A DNA stretch of 64,000 nucleotides from Nocardioides faecalis (GTDB lineage Bacteria > Actinomycetota > Actinomycetes > Propionibacteriales > Nocardioidaceae). The notes beneath the pieces were generated by a model. The model was given only the letters and a program-made list of their open reading frames with translations, did no database searches and was not told the origin of the DNA. The stretch covers positions 930,001 through 994,000 of the forward strand of contig NZ_CP074406.1 in NCBI RefSeq assembly GCF_018388425.1. The letters run 5' to 3'. A program made the position numbers and the translations under genes. Of this stretch, positions 48,421-59,313 are shown in pieces. Every line of letters begins with the position of its first letter. Position 1 is the stretch's first letter.

Positions 48421-49500
48421 ATGGCGACCATCTTGATGATCGGGACCCGCAAGGGACTGTGGATCGCCCGGTCCGACGACCGCCGCGAGTGGAAGCTCGA
48501 CGGGCCGCACCACGACATGGAGGAGGTGTACTCCGTCCTGGTCGACACCCGCGGCGACGTCCCGCGCCTGTTCGCCGGCGCCTCGTCGAGCTGGTTGGGC
48601 CCACAGGTGCGCTGGAGCGACGACCTCGGCCACACCTGGCAGGAGACGCCGAACGGCGCGATCCGCTTCCCCGAGGGCGCCGGCGCCACCGTCTCCCGGA
48701 TCTGGCAGCTCGTGCCGGGCACCAGCCCGGGCGTGCTGCACGCCGGCACCGAGCCGGGGGCGGTGTTCACCTCCACCGACGGCGGCGCGAGCTTCACCCT
48801 CGAGCAGGCGCTGTGGGACCACCCGCACCGCGCCGAGTGGGACGAGGGCTTCGGCGGGCAGGCCTTCCACACCGTGCTGCCGCACCCCACCGACCCCGAC
48901 TCGATCGTCACCGCGATCTCCACCGGCGGGGTCTACCGCACCACCGACGGCGGCGCCTCCTGGCATCCGCGCAACAAGGGCATCCGCGCCGACTTCCTGC
49001 CCGAGGACCTGCGCTACCCCGAGTTCGGCCAGTGCGTGCACAAGGTCGCCCGGCACCCGGACCGCCCCGAGCGGCTCTACGCCCAGAACCACGGCGGCGT
49101 CTACCGCTCCGACGACGAGGGCGGCAGCTGGACCGACATCGGCGAGGGACTGCCCAGCGACTTCGGGTTCCCGATCGTGGTGCACCCCCGTCAGCCCGAC
49201 ACCATCTGGGTGTTCCCGCTCGGCGGCGGCGCGGGCCGCTACCCGACGGACGCCCGCGCCCAGGTGTGGCGCTCCGACGACGCGGGGGAGTCGTGGACGT
49301 CGTACGGCGAGGGGCTGCCGGACTTCTTCCACGTCTGCGTGCTGCGCGACGCCATGTGCACCGACGACCACGAGAGCCCGGGGCTCTACCTGGGGGCGCG
49401 CAACGGTTCGGTGTGGGCCTCCGCGGACGCCGGCGAGCACTGGCAGCAGGTCGCCGCGAACCTGCCGGACGTGCTCACGGTGCGCGCCGCCACCGTCTGA
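48421..49500 (+). CDS. Asp-box (BNR/sortilin-like) beta-propeller protein
   Basis: The 359-residue cytoplasmic protein has five Asp-box turns: [40 protein letters not shown], spaced as in sialidase or Vps10/sortilin propellers. There is no signal peptide and no catalytic sialidase residues are obvious, so a binding or scaffold role is more likely than glycosidase activity. ATG 48421 follows GGAGG by 5 nt. It stands alone between an EamA gene and ilvD. Confidence 0.75.
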   Translation: MATILMIGTRKGLWIARSDDRREWKLDGPHHDMEEVYSVLVDTRGDVPRLFAGASSSWLGPQVRWSDDLGHTWQETPNGAIRFPEGAGATVSRIWQLVPGTSPGVLHAGTEPGAVFTSTDGGASFTLEQALWDHPHRAEWDEGFGGQAFHTVLPHPTDPDSIVTAISTGGVYRTTDGGASWHPRNKGIRADFLPEDLRYPEFGQCVHKVARHPDRPERLYAQNHGGVYRSDDEGGSWTDIGEGLPSDFGFPIVVHPRQPDTIWVFPLGGGAGRYPTDARAQVWRSDDAGESWTSYGEGLPDFFHVCVLRDAMCTDDHESPGLYLGARNGSVWASADAGEHWQQVAANLPDVLTVRAATV

Positions 49501-49558
49501 GCCGGGCACCCGCCGTCCGCGCCAGCGCATCGCCTCGCTGCGCGCACGGCGAGCGGCG

Positions 49559-49564
49559 TAGCCT
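49559..49564 (+). promoter_or_regulatory. -10 hexamer TAGCCT of the leaderless ilvD start
   Basis: TAGCCT is followed by 7 nt (TGGCGCC) and ATG 49572. Confidence 0.55.
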
Positions 49565-49571
49565 TGGCGCC

Positions 49572-51419
49572 ATGCCCACCCTTCGTTCCGCGACGTCCAC
49601 CTCGGGTCGCAACATGGCCGGTGCCCGCGCCCTGTGGCGCGCCACCGGCATGACCGACTCGGACTTCGGCAAGCCGATCATCGCGATCGCGAACTCCTTC
49701 ACCGAGTTCGTGCCCGGCCACGTGCACCTGCGCGACCTGGGCAAGATCGTCGCCGAGTCGGTCGCCGCGGCCGGCGGCGTGGCCAAGGAGTTCAACACCA
49801 TCGCCGTCGACGACGGCATCGCGATGGGCCACGGCGGGATGCTCTACTCGCTGCCCAGCCGCGAGCTGATCGCGGACGCGGTGGAGTACATGGTGCAGGC
49901 GCACTGCGCCGACGCGATCGTGTGCATCTCCAACTGCGACAAGATCACCCCCGGCATGCTGCTCGCCGCGCTGCGGCTCAACATCCCGGTCGTCTTCGTC
50001 TCCGGCGGCCCGATGGAGGCCGGCAAGACGGTCGCCGTCGAGGGCCTGGTGCACCCCAAGCTCGACCTGGTCGACGCGATGTCGGCCTCGGCGAACGACG
50101 CGATCAGCGACGAGCTGCTCGACACCATCGAGCGCTCCGCCTGCCCGACCTGCGGCTCGTGCTCGGGCATGTTCACCGCGAACTCGATGAACTGCCTGAC
50201 CGAGGCGATCGGCCTCTCCCTGCCCGGCAACGGCTCGACCCTGGCCACGCACGCCAAGCGCCGCCGCCTCTTCGAGGACGCGGGCCGGATCGTGATGGAC
50301 CTGTGCCGGCGCTACTACGACGACGACGACGAGTCCGTCCTGCCGCGCAACATCGCCAACCGGTCGGCGTTCGAGAACGCCGTGGCGCTCGACGTCGCGA
50401 TGGGCGGCTCCACCAACACGATCCTGCACCTGCTGGCCGCCGCTCGCGAGGCCGAGCTGGACTTCCACGTCGAGGACATCGACGCGATCTCGCGCCGCGT
50501 GCCGTGCCTGTCCAAGGTCGCGCCGAACTCCCCGAAGTACCACATGGAGGACGTGCACCGCGCCGGCGGCATCCCGGCCCTGCTGGGCGAGCTGCGCCGC
50601 GGCGGCGCCCTCAACGAGGACGTGCACTCGATCCACGCAGCCGACCTCGACGAGTGGCTCGGTCGTTGGGACATCCGGGGCGAGTCGCCCTCGGAGGAGG
50701 CCCTCGACCTGTTCCGCGCCGCGCCCGGCGGGGTGCGCACCACCGAGGCGTTCTCCACCGAGAACCTGTGGGCCAGCCTGGACACCGACGCCGCCGACGG
50801 CTGTATCCGCGACTTCGAGCACGCCTACTCCGCCGACGGCGGGCTGGCGATCCTGCACGGCAACCTCGCCCCCGAGGGCTGCGTGGTGAAGACCGCCGGC
50901 GTCGCCGAGGAGATCTGGACCTTCAGCGGGCCCGCGATCGTCTTCGAGTCCCAGGACGACGCGGTGGCCGGCATCCTCGGCAAGAAGGTCGTCGAGGGCC
51001 AGGTCGTCGTCATCCGCTACGAGGGCCCCAAGGGCGGTCCGGGCATGCAGGAGATGCTCTACCCGACCTCGTTCCTCAAGGGCCGCGGCCTGGGGGCGAA
51101 GTGCGCACTGATCACCGACGGCCGGTTCTCCGGCGGCACCTCCGGGCTCTCCATCGGGCATGCCTCCCCGGAGGCGGCCTCGGGCGGGACGATCGCGCTG
51201 GTCGAGGACGGCGACATCATCACCATCGACATCCCGAACCGCTCCATCACCCTCGAGGTCGACGAGCACACCCTCGCCGAGCGCCGGGTGCTGCAGGACA
51301 AGCGGGACAAGCCGTACACGCCGACCGATCGTGACCGCACGGTCTCCGCGGCGCTGCGGGCCTACGCCTCGATGGCCACCTCGGCCTCTGACGGCGCCTA
51401 CCGCCGCGTCCCCGACTGA
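49572..51419 (+). CDS. ilvD: Dihydroxy-acid dehydratase
   Basis: This 615-residue enzyme performs the third step of branched-chain amino acid synthesis. It has the Fe-S cysteines in [10 protein letters not shown] and [17 protein letters not shown], and [17 protein letters not shown] sequence ([10 protein letters not shown]) near the end. Length matches the long IlvD type. Its leaderless start at 49572 is supported by TAGCCT. An unknown secreted protein follows 8 bp later; ilvBNC lie 2 kb downstream. Confidence 0.95.
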   Translation: MPTLRSATSTSGRNMAGARALWRATGMTDSDFGKPIIAIANSFTEFVPGHVHLRDLGKIVAESVAAAGGVAKEFNTIAVDDGIAMGHGGMLYSLPSRELIADAVEYMVQAHCADAIVCISNCDKITPGMLLAALRLNIPVVFVSGGPMEAGKTVAVEGLVHPKLDLVDAMSASANDAISDELLDTIERSACPTCGSCSGMFTANSMNCLTEAIGLSLPGNGSTLATHAKRRRLFEDAGRIVMDLCRRYYDDDDESVLPRNIANRSAFENAVALDVAMGGSTNTILHLLAAAREAELDFHVEDIDAISRRVPCLSKVAPNSPKYHMEDVHRAGGIPALLGELRRGGALNEDVHSIHAADLDEWLGRWDIRGESPSEEALDLFRAAPGGVRTTEAFSTENLWASLDTDAADGCIRDFEHAYSADGGLAILHGNLAPEGCVVKTAGVAEEIWTFSGPAIVFESQDDAVAGILGKKVVEGQVVVIRYEGPKGGPGMQEMLYPTSFLKGRGLGAKCALITDGRFSGGTSGLSIGHASPEAASGGTIALVEDGDIITIDIPNRSITLEVDEHTLAERRVLQDKRDKPYTPTDRDRTVSAALRAYASMATSASDGAYRRVPD

Positions 51420-51427
51420 TCCCGGGC

Positions 51428-52462
51428 GTGCCGCCGACGCCACGGCGGCGTGGGCTGGTCCTGGTGCGTGCACTGGGGCTCGTCCTCGCCGTGCTCGCGC
51501 TCGTGCTGGCGGTCACCGCCCTGCCGCACGGGCCGGACGGCCCGGAGGACGGGCGGGACCGGACGGTCACCGAGACGGACCGCGACCCGAGCCCGACGCC
51601 CGCTACCGAGCCCGCCACCAGCGAGCCCGCCGCGACCGAGCCGGCTGCCACCCAGTCGGCCGGAGCGGCGTCCGGGGACGGTCCGCGCTGGCGCACCGAG
51701 CGGGTGCTGCCCCCGGACGGGATGCTGGTGGCCTACTACGGCGCGCCGCGCACCCCCGCGCTCGGGGTGCTGGGGGAGACCTCGCCGGAGCGTGCGTTCC
51801 GGCGGCTGCGGCGTGCCGCCGCGCCGTTCGAGAGCCCCGGCCACCCGGTGCGCGAGGTGTTCGAGCTGATCGTCACGATCGCCGACGCCCACCCGGGCAA
51901 GGACGGTGACTACAGCCACGACGTCCGCAAGCGCGACGTACGACGCTATGTCGACGCTGCCCGCAGGCTCGGCGTGCTGCTGGTGCTCGACCTGCAGCCG
52001 GGCCGCTCGGACTTCCTGAAGGTCGCCAAGCGCTGGCGCTGGGCGCTGCTGCAGCCGCACGTCGGGCTCGCGCTGGACCCCGAGTGGCGGATGGGCCGCC
52101 ACCAGGTGCCGGGCCGCACCATCGGGCGGGTCCGTGCCCGCGAGGTCAACCGGACCAGCAGGTGGCTCTCCCGGCTCGTCGTGCGCCACGACCTGCCGGA
52201 GAAGGCCTTCGTGCTGCACCAGTTCCGGTCCTCGATGCTGCCCGGCATCTCCCGGATCGTGTCGCGCCCGGGGCTGCGGATGATCCAGCACGTCGACGGC
52301 TTCGGCAACCGCCGGCAGAAGCTCGCCACCTACCGCGCGGTGGCCCGGCCCAAGCAGTTCGCGATGGGCTTCAAGCTCTTCTACGACGAGGACGTGAACC
52401 GGATGGGGGCCGCGGCGGTGCGCAAGATCCGGCCGCGAGTACGTTTCGTGTCCTACCAGTAG
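51428..52462 (+). CDS. Secreted or membrane-anchored protein, probable TIM-barrel, unknown function
   Basis: This 344-residue protein has an N-terminal membrane helix (about 13-33), a Pro/Thr/Glu/Ala-rich linker (about 38-82) and a domain from about 92 onward. That domain has strand-like segments ending in acidic or polar residues: LVAYYGAPRTPALGVLGE, LLVLDLQPGRSD, GLALDPEWRM, FVLHQF and MIQHVDGFG. This recalls glycoside-hydrolase-like barrels, but I recognise no named family. The GTG at 51428 lies just 8 bp after ilvD; co-transcription is likely, though no metabolic link is evident. Confidence 0.6.
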   Translation: MPPTPRRRGLVLVRALGLVLAVLALVLAVTALPHGPDGPEDGRDRTVTETDRDPSPTPATEPATSEPAATEPAATQSAGAASGDGPRWRTERVLPPDGMLVAYYGAPRTPALGVLGETSPERAFRRLRRAAAPFESPGHPVREVFELIVTIADAHPGKDGDYSHDVRKRDVRRYVDAARRLGVLLVLDLQPGRSDFLKVAKRWRWALLQPHVGLALDPEWRMGRHQVPGRTIGRVRAREVNRTSRWLSRLVVRHDLPEKAFVLHQFRSSMLPGISRIVSRPGLRMIQHVDGFGNRRQKLATYRAVARPKQFAMGFKLFYDEDVNRMGAAAVRKIRPRVRFVSYQ

Positions 52463-52498
52463 CCGGGCCGGGCCCGGTCGAGCACAGGAGGCGGTGGC

Positions 52499-53221
52499 GT
52501 GGCCGAGCACAACGAGCTGGGGCAGCAGGTCGGCGACCTCGTCGTCGGCTGGGAGCCGCGGCCCTGGCCCGCCCCGGTCACCCTGACCGGTCAGCACGTC
52601 ACGGTGGAGCCGCTCGGCTCGGCGCGCTACGCGGACCTGTTCGCGACCACCTGCGGACCCGACGACGCCGACCTGTGGACCTATCGACCCGTGCCGCGGC
52701 CGGGCTCGCTCGCCGAGCTGTGGATGCACCTGGCGGGGCTGCTGGAGGAGCCCGACCTGGTGCCCTTCGCCCTGGTGCCGCAGACCGGGCCGGCGGCGGG
52801 CAAGGCGGCGGGCATCGCCTGCTACGCCCGGATCGTGCCCGCGCACGGCCAGGTCGAGATCGCCCACGTGCTGCTCGGCCGGGACCTGCAGCGCACCACG
52901 GCGGCGACGGAGGCCCTGCACCTGCTCGCCCGGCACGCCCTGGACGACCTGGGCTACCGGCGCTTGGAGTGGAAGTGCGACAGCCTCAACGAACCCTCGC
53001 GCAAGGCCGCCGCCCGGCTCGGGTTCACCTACGAGGGCCGGTTCCGCAACCACATGGTCACCCAGGGCCGCAGCCGCGACACCGACTGGTTCTCGATCAC
53101 CGATGCCGAGTGGCCGGCGCTGCGCGCGGCCCACGAGCACTGGCTGGACCCCGGCAACTTCACCGCCGATGGCACCCAGCGCTCCTCGCTGCGCAGCCAC
53201 GTCGCAGCCGCCCCATCCTGA
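52499..53221 (+). CDS. GNAT-family N-acetyltransferase (RimJ/RimL-like)
   Basis: The 240-residue protein has a GNAT domain: VTLTGQHVTVEPLG at the start, GIACYARIVPAHGQVEIAHVLLG, then RRLEWKCDSLNEPSRKAAARLGFTYEG, the RimJ/RimL acetyl-CoA and specificity region. The substrate is not known; this subgroup often acts on protein N-termini or small amines. GTG 52499 follows AGGAGG by 7 nt. It precedes the ilvB leader. Confidence 0.85.
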   Translation: MAEHNELGQQVGDLVVGWEPRPWPAPVTLTGQHVTVEPLGSARYADLFATTCGPDDADLWTYRPVPRPGSLAELWMHLAGLLEEPDLVPFALVPQTGPAAGKAAGIACYARIVPAHGQVEIAHVLLGRDLQRTTAATEALHLLARHALDDLGYRRLEWKCDSLNEPSRKAAARLGFTYEGRFRNHMVTQGRSRDTDWFSITDAEWPALRAAHEHWLDPGNFTADGTQRSSLRSHVAAAPS

Positions 53222-53285
53222 GACGGCCGTCTTGTCATCTGGGACGGCGTGCGACACTTATTCGACGGCACGACGTGCGACGGCG

Positions 53286-53291
53286 TACGGT
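53286..53291 (+). promoter_or_regulatory. -10 hexamer TACGGT of the ilvB leader
   Basis: TACGGT is followed by 6 nt and the ATG of the leader peptide at 53298. Two copies of GACGGC-type repeats lie just upstream (53243-53285). Confidence 0.5.
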
Positions 53292-53297
53292 GGAAAC

Positions 53298-53339
53298 ATG
53301 CTTGACCAGCTTCTCGTACGTACCGGACGCGCCGGCTGA
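53298..53339 (+). CDS. ilvB leader peptide (attenuation)
   Basis: This 13-residue frame encodes MLDQLLVRTGRAG and stops at 53337-53339. Four of its residues are Leu or Val, including a Leu-Leu-Val run with CTT, CTC and GTA; CTT and GTA are rare in this genome. It is followed by a small hairpin (53342-53360) and by a terminator with a six-T run before ilvB. This is the classic layout of ribosome-mediated attenuation by branched-chain aminoacyl-tRNA, as known for ilvBNC in Corynebacterium. The leader seems leaderless itself. Confidence 0.75.
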   Translation: MLDQLLVRTGRAG

Positions 53340-53379
53340 GCCTGACGGACACCACGTCAGACCCCAACCAGCGCGTCCA

Positions 53380-53412
53380 CCCCTCCGTTGCCCGGCAACC
53401 GAGGGGTTTTTT
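53380..53412 (+). terminator. Attenuator terminator upstream of ilvB
   Basis: CCCCTCCGTTGC pairs with GCAACCGAGGGG (53380-53391 with 53395-53406, one mismatch) and is followed by TTTTTT. The upstream hairpin CTGACG/CGTCAG at 53342-53360 is the likely pause or alternative structure. Confidence 0.85.
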
Positions 53413-53492
53413 GTTGAGCACGTGACCGACGCGGGGCCGCCCGGCTCCGCCGGGGCACCCCACCCCACCAGCAGAGACAAGGAACAACTCGG

Positions 53493-55252
53493 ATGACTGA
53501 GCAGCAGGGCTCGGGCGAGACCATCACCGGCGCGCAGAGCCTGGTCCGGTCGCTGGAGGCGGCCGGAGTCACCGACATCTTCGGCATCCCCGGCGGCGCG
53601 ATCCTCCCGGCCTACGACCCGCTGATGGACTCCAGCATCCGCCACATCCTGGTGCGGCACGAGCAGGCCGCCGGCCACGCCGCGCAGGCCTACGCCTCCG
53701 CCTCGGGCCGTGTCGGTGTCTGCATGGCCACCTCGGGCCCCGGCGCCACGAACCTGGTCACCCCGCTGGCCGACGCCCACATGGACTCCGTCCCGATGGT
53801 CGCGATCACCGGCCAGGTCGGTGCCTCGCTGATCGGCACCGACGCCTTCCAGGAGGCGGACATCCGCGGCATCACCATGCCGATCACCAAGCACAACTTC
53901 CTGGTCACCGACCCCGCGGAGATCCCCACCAAGATCGCCGAGGCGTTCCACATCGCCTCCACCGGCCGCCCCGGCCCGGTGCTGGTCGACGTCACCAAGT
54001 CCGCGCTGCAGGCCACCACCGGCTTCGCCTGGCCGAGCGAGATCACCCTGCCCGGCTACCGCCCGGTGACCCGCCCGCACGCCAAGCAGATCCGCGAGGC
54101 CGCGCGCCTCATGCTGGACTCGCGCAAGCCGGTCCTCTACGTCGGCGGCGGCACCATCCGCTCGGGTGCGTCGAAGGAGCTGGCCGAGCTCGCCGTGCTC
54201 ACCGGCATCCCGGTGGTCACCACCCTGATGGCGCGCGGGGCGTTCCCCGACAGCCACCCGCAGCACCTGGGCATGCCCGGCATGCACGGCACGGTCGCCG
54301 CGGTCGCCGCGCTGCAGAAGAGCGACCTGATCATCAGCCTCGGCGCCCGCTTCGACGACCGGGTCACCGGCAACCTGGACACCTTCGCGCCGCACGCCAA
54401 GGTCATCCACGCCGACATCGACCCCGCCGAGATCGGCAAGAACCGCCCCGTCGACGTCCCGATCGTGGGCGACATCCGCGAGGTGCTCACCGACCTGCTC
54501 ACCGCGCTGCGCACCGAGGCCGACGCCGGGCGCACCGGCGACTACGAGGGCTGGGTCGCGTTCTGCGCCGGGGTCAAGAAGAAGTACCCGCTGGGCTACG
54601 ACAAGCCCGCCGATGGCGCCCTGGCCCCGCAGTACGTGATCGAGCGCCTCGGCGCCCTCGCCGGCCCCGACACCATCTACACCGCCGGCGTCGGCCAGCA
54701 CCAGATGTGGGCCGCGCAGTTCGTCGGCTACGAGCGCCCCAACACCTGGATCAACTCCGGTGGTCTGGGGACGATGGGCTTCGCCGTGCCGGGCGCGATG
54801 GGCGCCAAGGTCGCGATGCCCGACCAGACCGTCTGGGCGGTCGACGGCGACGGCTGCTTCCAGATGACCAACCAGGAGCTGGCCACCTGCGCGATCAACG
54901 ACATCCCGATCAAGGTGGCGCTGATCAACAACGAGTCGCTCGGCATGGTGCGGCAGTGGCAGACGCTGTTCTACAACAGCCGCTACTCCAACACCGACCT
55001 GCACTCCAAGCGGATCCCCGACTTCGTCAAGCTCGCCGAGGCCTACGGCTGCGTCGGCCTGGCCTGCGACTCGCCCGAGGATGTCGACGCCACCATCGCC
55101 AAGGCGATGGAGGTCAACGACGTCCCGGTCGTGGTGGACTTCCGGGTGCACCGCGACGCGATGGTGTGGCCGATGGTCGCCGCCGGCACCAGCAACGACG
55201 ACATCAAGTACGCGCGCGACCTCGCGCCCAAGTTCGACGAGGACGACCTCTG

Positions 55253-55253
<1 letters not shown>
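53493..55253 (+). CDS. ilvB: Acetolactate synthase large subunit
   Basis: This 586-residue ThDP enzyme makes acetolactate or acetohydroxybutyrate. It has the ThDP Glu in [14 protein letters not shown], the FAD-binding middle domain (about 200-340), and the ThDP-binding [21 protein letters not shown] motif. The ATG follows AAGGAACAACTCGG. It overlaps ilvN by 1 nt (TGATG), and both lie behind the attenuator. Confidence 0.96.
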
Positions 55254-56885
<1,632 letters not shown>

Positions 56886-56905
56886 GCCACGCCGTACGAC
56901 GTCGT

Positions 56906-56941
56906 AGACGCCCCCGGATCCGCACGGATCCGGGGGCGTCT
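56906..56941 (+). terminator. Strong hairpin after ilvBNC
   Basis: A perfect 17-bp stem (AGACGCCCCCGGATCCG at 56906-56922 with its complement at 56925-56941) follows ilvC; the T content after it is low. Confidence 0.75.
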
Positions 56942-57016
56942 CGCATTCTCCGGCCCTGGCTGGGGGACCGCCGCCGCAAGCCGGTGAGATTTCCGATACA
57001 GAATGTGCAATCAAGG

Positions 57017-57046
57017 TTGCGCGGGATCAGGCCACCCGCCTATGCT
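57017..57046 (+). promoter_or_regulatory. Promoter of the cupin gene
   Basis: TTGCGC (57017-57022) and TATGCT (57041-57046) are spaced by 18 bp. The transcription start would lie inside the palindrome at 57052. Confidence 0.55.
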
Positions 57047-57051
57047 CATTG

Positions 57052-57070
57052 TCGATACAAGTTGTATCGA
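57052..57070. promoter_or_regulatory. Perfect 19-bp palindromic operator
   Basis: TCGATACAAGTTGTATCGA is a perfect inverted repeat (9+1+9) overlapping the predicted start of transcription. A partial second copy of the half-site (CGATACA) is at 56994-57000. The spacing recalls GntR-type operators. No regulator gene is adjacent. Confidence 0.75.
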
Positions 57071-57087
57071 TAATGGGAGGAGGCGTC

Positions 57088-57939
57088 GTGCGCCCGCACG
57101 TCGAGATGATCCACGAGCAGGACTACGTCTGGCACCCCGCCGAGCTGCCGGGCGGCGTCGGCGAGGCCGTCGAGAAGCGGCTCTCGGTCGACGAGGAGGA
57201 CGGGTCCTCGTCCTTGCTGCTCGAGTTCGTCACCGACTTCTCGCGCCCGGCGGGCGTCCCGGAGGCCGACACCGAGTTCTTCGTGCTGAGCGGCTCGATG
57301 ACCTACGGCGACCGGGTGATGGGGGAGTGGGAGTACCTCCACGTCCCGGCCGGCGTGCCGATGGCCGAGATGCGGGTCGCCGCCGGCACCCGGCTGCTGC
57401 ACTGGCGCGAGTACGGCACGAGCCGCTTCACGGTGGGCGGTGCGCGCACTCCGCAGGCCCGCGGCGAGGTGACCCTCACCGACCCGCGCGAGGTGGAGTG
57501 GCGCTCGACGCTGGAGTTCGTCGCCGGCCCGCTGAGCCCGCTCTACATCAAGATGCTCCACCACGACCCGGAGACGGGCTTCTACACACGGCTGATCAAG
57601 GCGCCGGTCGGCTGGTCGGAGCCGCGGATGCTGCACCACCCCGTGTACGAGGAGTTCTACACGCTGGCCGGCCGCACCGCGTCGCTGCACGGCGACGCCG
57701 GGGTGGGGACCTACACGTTCCGTCCCTCGCACATCAAGCACGGCCACTTCGAGACGCTCGAGGAGACGATCTGGATCATCCGGTGCGACGGTGCGCTGGA
57801 GAACCTGCACACCGTCGACAGCTGGATCGACTGGGGCGGCACCGCGGTCAACTACGACCCGGCCACCCAGGGCCCGCGGCCCTCCACGCTGCCGCTGCGC
57901 TCGCGCTCGGCAGGCGCCTGGGACGCCCGGCTCGCCTGA
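57088..57939 (+). CDS. Two-domain cupin protein
   Basis: The 283-residue protein has two cupin halves: the first with DTEFFVLSGSMTYGDRVMGE and VPAGVPMAEM (about 55-110), the second with MLHHPVYEEFYTLAGRTA and SHIKHGHFETLEETIWIIR (about 175-245). The latter has His/Glu/His residues fit for a metal site; the first half lacks most of them. Substrate unknown. GTG 57088 lies 4 nt after GGGAGGAGG; the frame is open further up to 57049, but that lies inside the operator. Direct repeats of CCCGACTCGGCCGG follow its stop. Confidence 0.75.
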   Translation: MRPHVEMIHEQDYVWHPAELPGGVGEAVEKRLSVDEEDGSSSLLLEFVTDFSRPAGVPEADTEFFVLSGSMTYGDRVMGEWEYLHVPAGVPMAEMRVAAGTRLLHWREYGTSRFTVGGARTPQARGEVTLTDPREVEWRSTLEFVAGPLSPLYIKMLHHDPETGFYTRLIKAPVGWSEPRMLHHPVYEEFYTLAGRTASLHGDAGVGTYTFRPSHIKHGHFETLEETIWIIRCDGALENLHTVDSWIDWGGTAVNYDPATQGPRPSTLPLRSRSAGAWDARLA

Positions 57940-58018
57940 GGCTGCGCGGGGCCCGACTCGGCCGGACCCGACTCGGCCGGCCCCGTCTCACCCGGGCGGC
58001 GGCGGGCACCGGGGGGCC

Positions 58019-58477
58019 ATGGCCCGCCCCACCCTGCGCAACGTCGTCCTGGACACCACCGACGTGTCCCGGCTGGCGCGGTTCTACCGCGACCTCCTCG
58101 ACTGGTCCTTCCATCCCGACAACGACCGCGAGGACGCCACCTGGCAGGTGCTCGTGGCGCCCGACGGCTTCCGGCTCGCCTTCCAGCGGGCCGAGCGGGT
58201 CGAGCCCACGACCTGGCCCGACCCGCAGGTGCCGCAGCAGATCCACCTCGACTGGCAGCTCGCCACCCGCGCGGGCCTCGACGAGCTGCACGCGCGGGCA
58301 CTCCAGCTCGGCGCGACGCTCCGGATGGACCAGGCAGGCGACCCCGAGGAGCCGCTGCGGGTGTACGTCGACCCCGGCGGGCACACGTTCTGCCTCTTCA
58401 CCCACGACGTCCCCCACGACGTCCCCCACGACGTCACCGGCGACGTCATCCACGACGTCACCGGCGACGGGAGCTGA
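58019..58477 (+). CDS. VOC-family (glyoxalase/dioxygenase-like) protein with His-Asp tail
   Basis: This 152-residue protein is a single VOC module: LRNVVLDTTDVSRLARFYRDLLDW at the start and RVYVDPGGHTFCLF at the end, as in glyoxalase-fold dioxygenase or resistance proteins. After the fold comes a 20-residue tail of HDVPHDVTGDV type, encoded by 12-bp repeats each containing GACGTC. The stop lies only 8 bp from that of the convergent ABC permease gene. Confidence 0.78.
   Translation: MARPTLRNVVLDTTDVSRLARFYRDLLDWSFHPDNDREDATWQVLVAPDGFRLAFQRAERVEPTTWPDPQVPQQIHLDWQLATRAGLDELHARALQLGATLRMDQAGDPEEPLRVYVDPGGHTFCLFTHDVPHDVPHDVTGDVIHDVTGDGS
58406..58459 (+). repeat. Five GACGTC palindromes at exact 12-bp spacing
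   Basis: GACGTC begins at 58406, 58418, 58430, 58442 and 58454. The units read CCCCAC or ACCGGC or ATCCAC between them. They lie in the 3' end of the VOC gene. Confidence 0.85.
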
Positions 58478-58485
58478 GCGGGCGG

Positions 58486-59313
58486 CTACTTCACCTCGGC
58501 GCGCAGCAGCGCCCGGGTGCCGAACGCCAACGGCAGCAGGATCCACAGCGCGTTGGAGACCCCGATCTGCGCCCAGGCCTGCGCGCTCGGTGCGGCCTCG
58601 TCGAAGAGGCGGGTGGTGGCCCAGCTCTGGTCGAACCAGGCGCCGTGCTCGGCCCACCACGACTGCACGGCGCCCAGCGCGGCGGAGGCGCCCGGCAGCA
58701 CGAGCGTGCAGACGAAGTAGCCCACGATGGCGGCCGGCGAGCTGCGCAGCACCACACCCAGCATGAAACCGAACAGCATCCCGATCACCTGGGCCAGCAG
58801 GACGCGTCCCCAAGCCTCGACGCCGACGTCCCAGGTCGGGTCCACGCCGGCGATCGCGCTGCCCCCGACGTTGCCGAGCGCCCCGATGGCGGCTGCGAGC
58901 ACCATCGAGACCGCGCCGATCGCGACGGTGAGCAGGAGCTTCGCCACCAGCACCCGGCCCCGCGAGGGCACCAGCGTGAACGTGGTCAACGCGGTGCGCT
59001 GGCTCCACTCGCTGGACACCGCCAGGATCGCCACGATCGGCAGGACCACCCCCATCGGCAGGCCGACGGCACTGGCGAAGGCCGAGTAGGTCAGGTCCTC
59101 GCCCGGCACGAACACGACCGTGGCGATAGTGGCGAGCGCAGCGAGGATGGCGATGCCCATCATCAGCCAGAATCCCGAGCGGGTGTTGAACATCTTGCGC
59201 AGCTCCACGCGCAGCACCCGGGGGAACGGGGTGCGGGCGGGCACGGGGCGCTCGGCGGGACGGGCTACGTCCTGGGCCGGCGCCCCCGTGGCGGTGGTGG
59301 CGGTGGTGCTCAT
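58486..59313 (-). CDS. ABC-2 type transporter permease
   Basis: The 275-residue protein has about six membrane helices (first at about 45-65, GFWLMMGIAILAALATIATVV) and the ABC-2 permease layout, with VELRKMFNTRSGFWLMM as the typical start. It pairs with the ATPase gene directly upstream (ATGA overlap at 59310-59313). Exported substrate unknown; bacitracin- or lantibiotic-type drug export is typical of the class. Confidence 0.82.
   Translation of the reverse strand: MSTTATTATGAPAQDVARPAERPVPARTPFPRVLRVELRKMFNTRSGFWLMMGIAILAALATIATVVFVPGEDLTYSAFASAVGLPMGVVLPIVAILAVSSEWSQRTALTTFTLVPSRGRVLVAKLLLTVAIGAVSMVLAAAIGALGNVGGSAIAGVDPTWDVGVEAWGRVLLAQVIGMLFGFMLGVVLRSSPAAIVGYFVCTLVLPGASAALGAVQSWWAEHGAWFDQSWATTRLFDEAAPSAQAWAQIGVSNALWILLPLAFGTRALLRAEVK

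Noticed and set aside
48421..49500. Sialidase
   Set aside because: Asp boxes are present, but there is no signal peptide and the Arg triad and catalytic residues of sialidases are not evident; listed only as an Asp-box propeller.
47856..49571. N-terminal extension of ilvD by over 500 codons
   Set aside because: The open frame upstream of 49572 runs through the EamA region and the Asp-box gene; IlvD length and its TAGCCT box fix the start at 49572.
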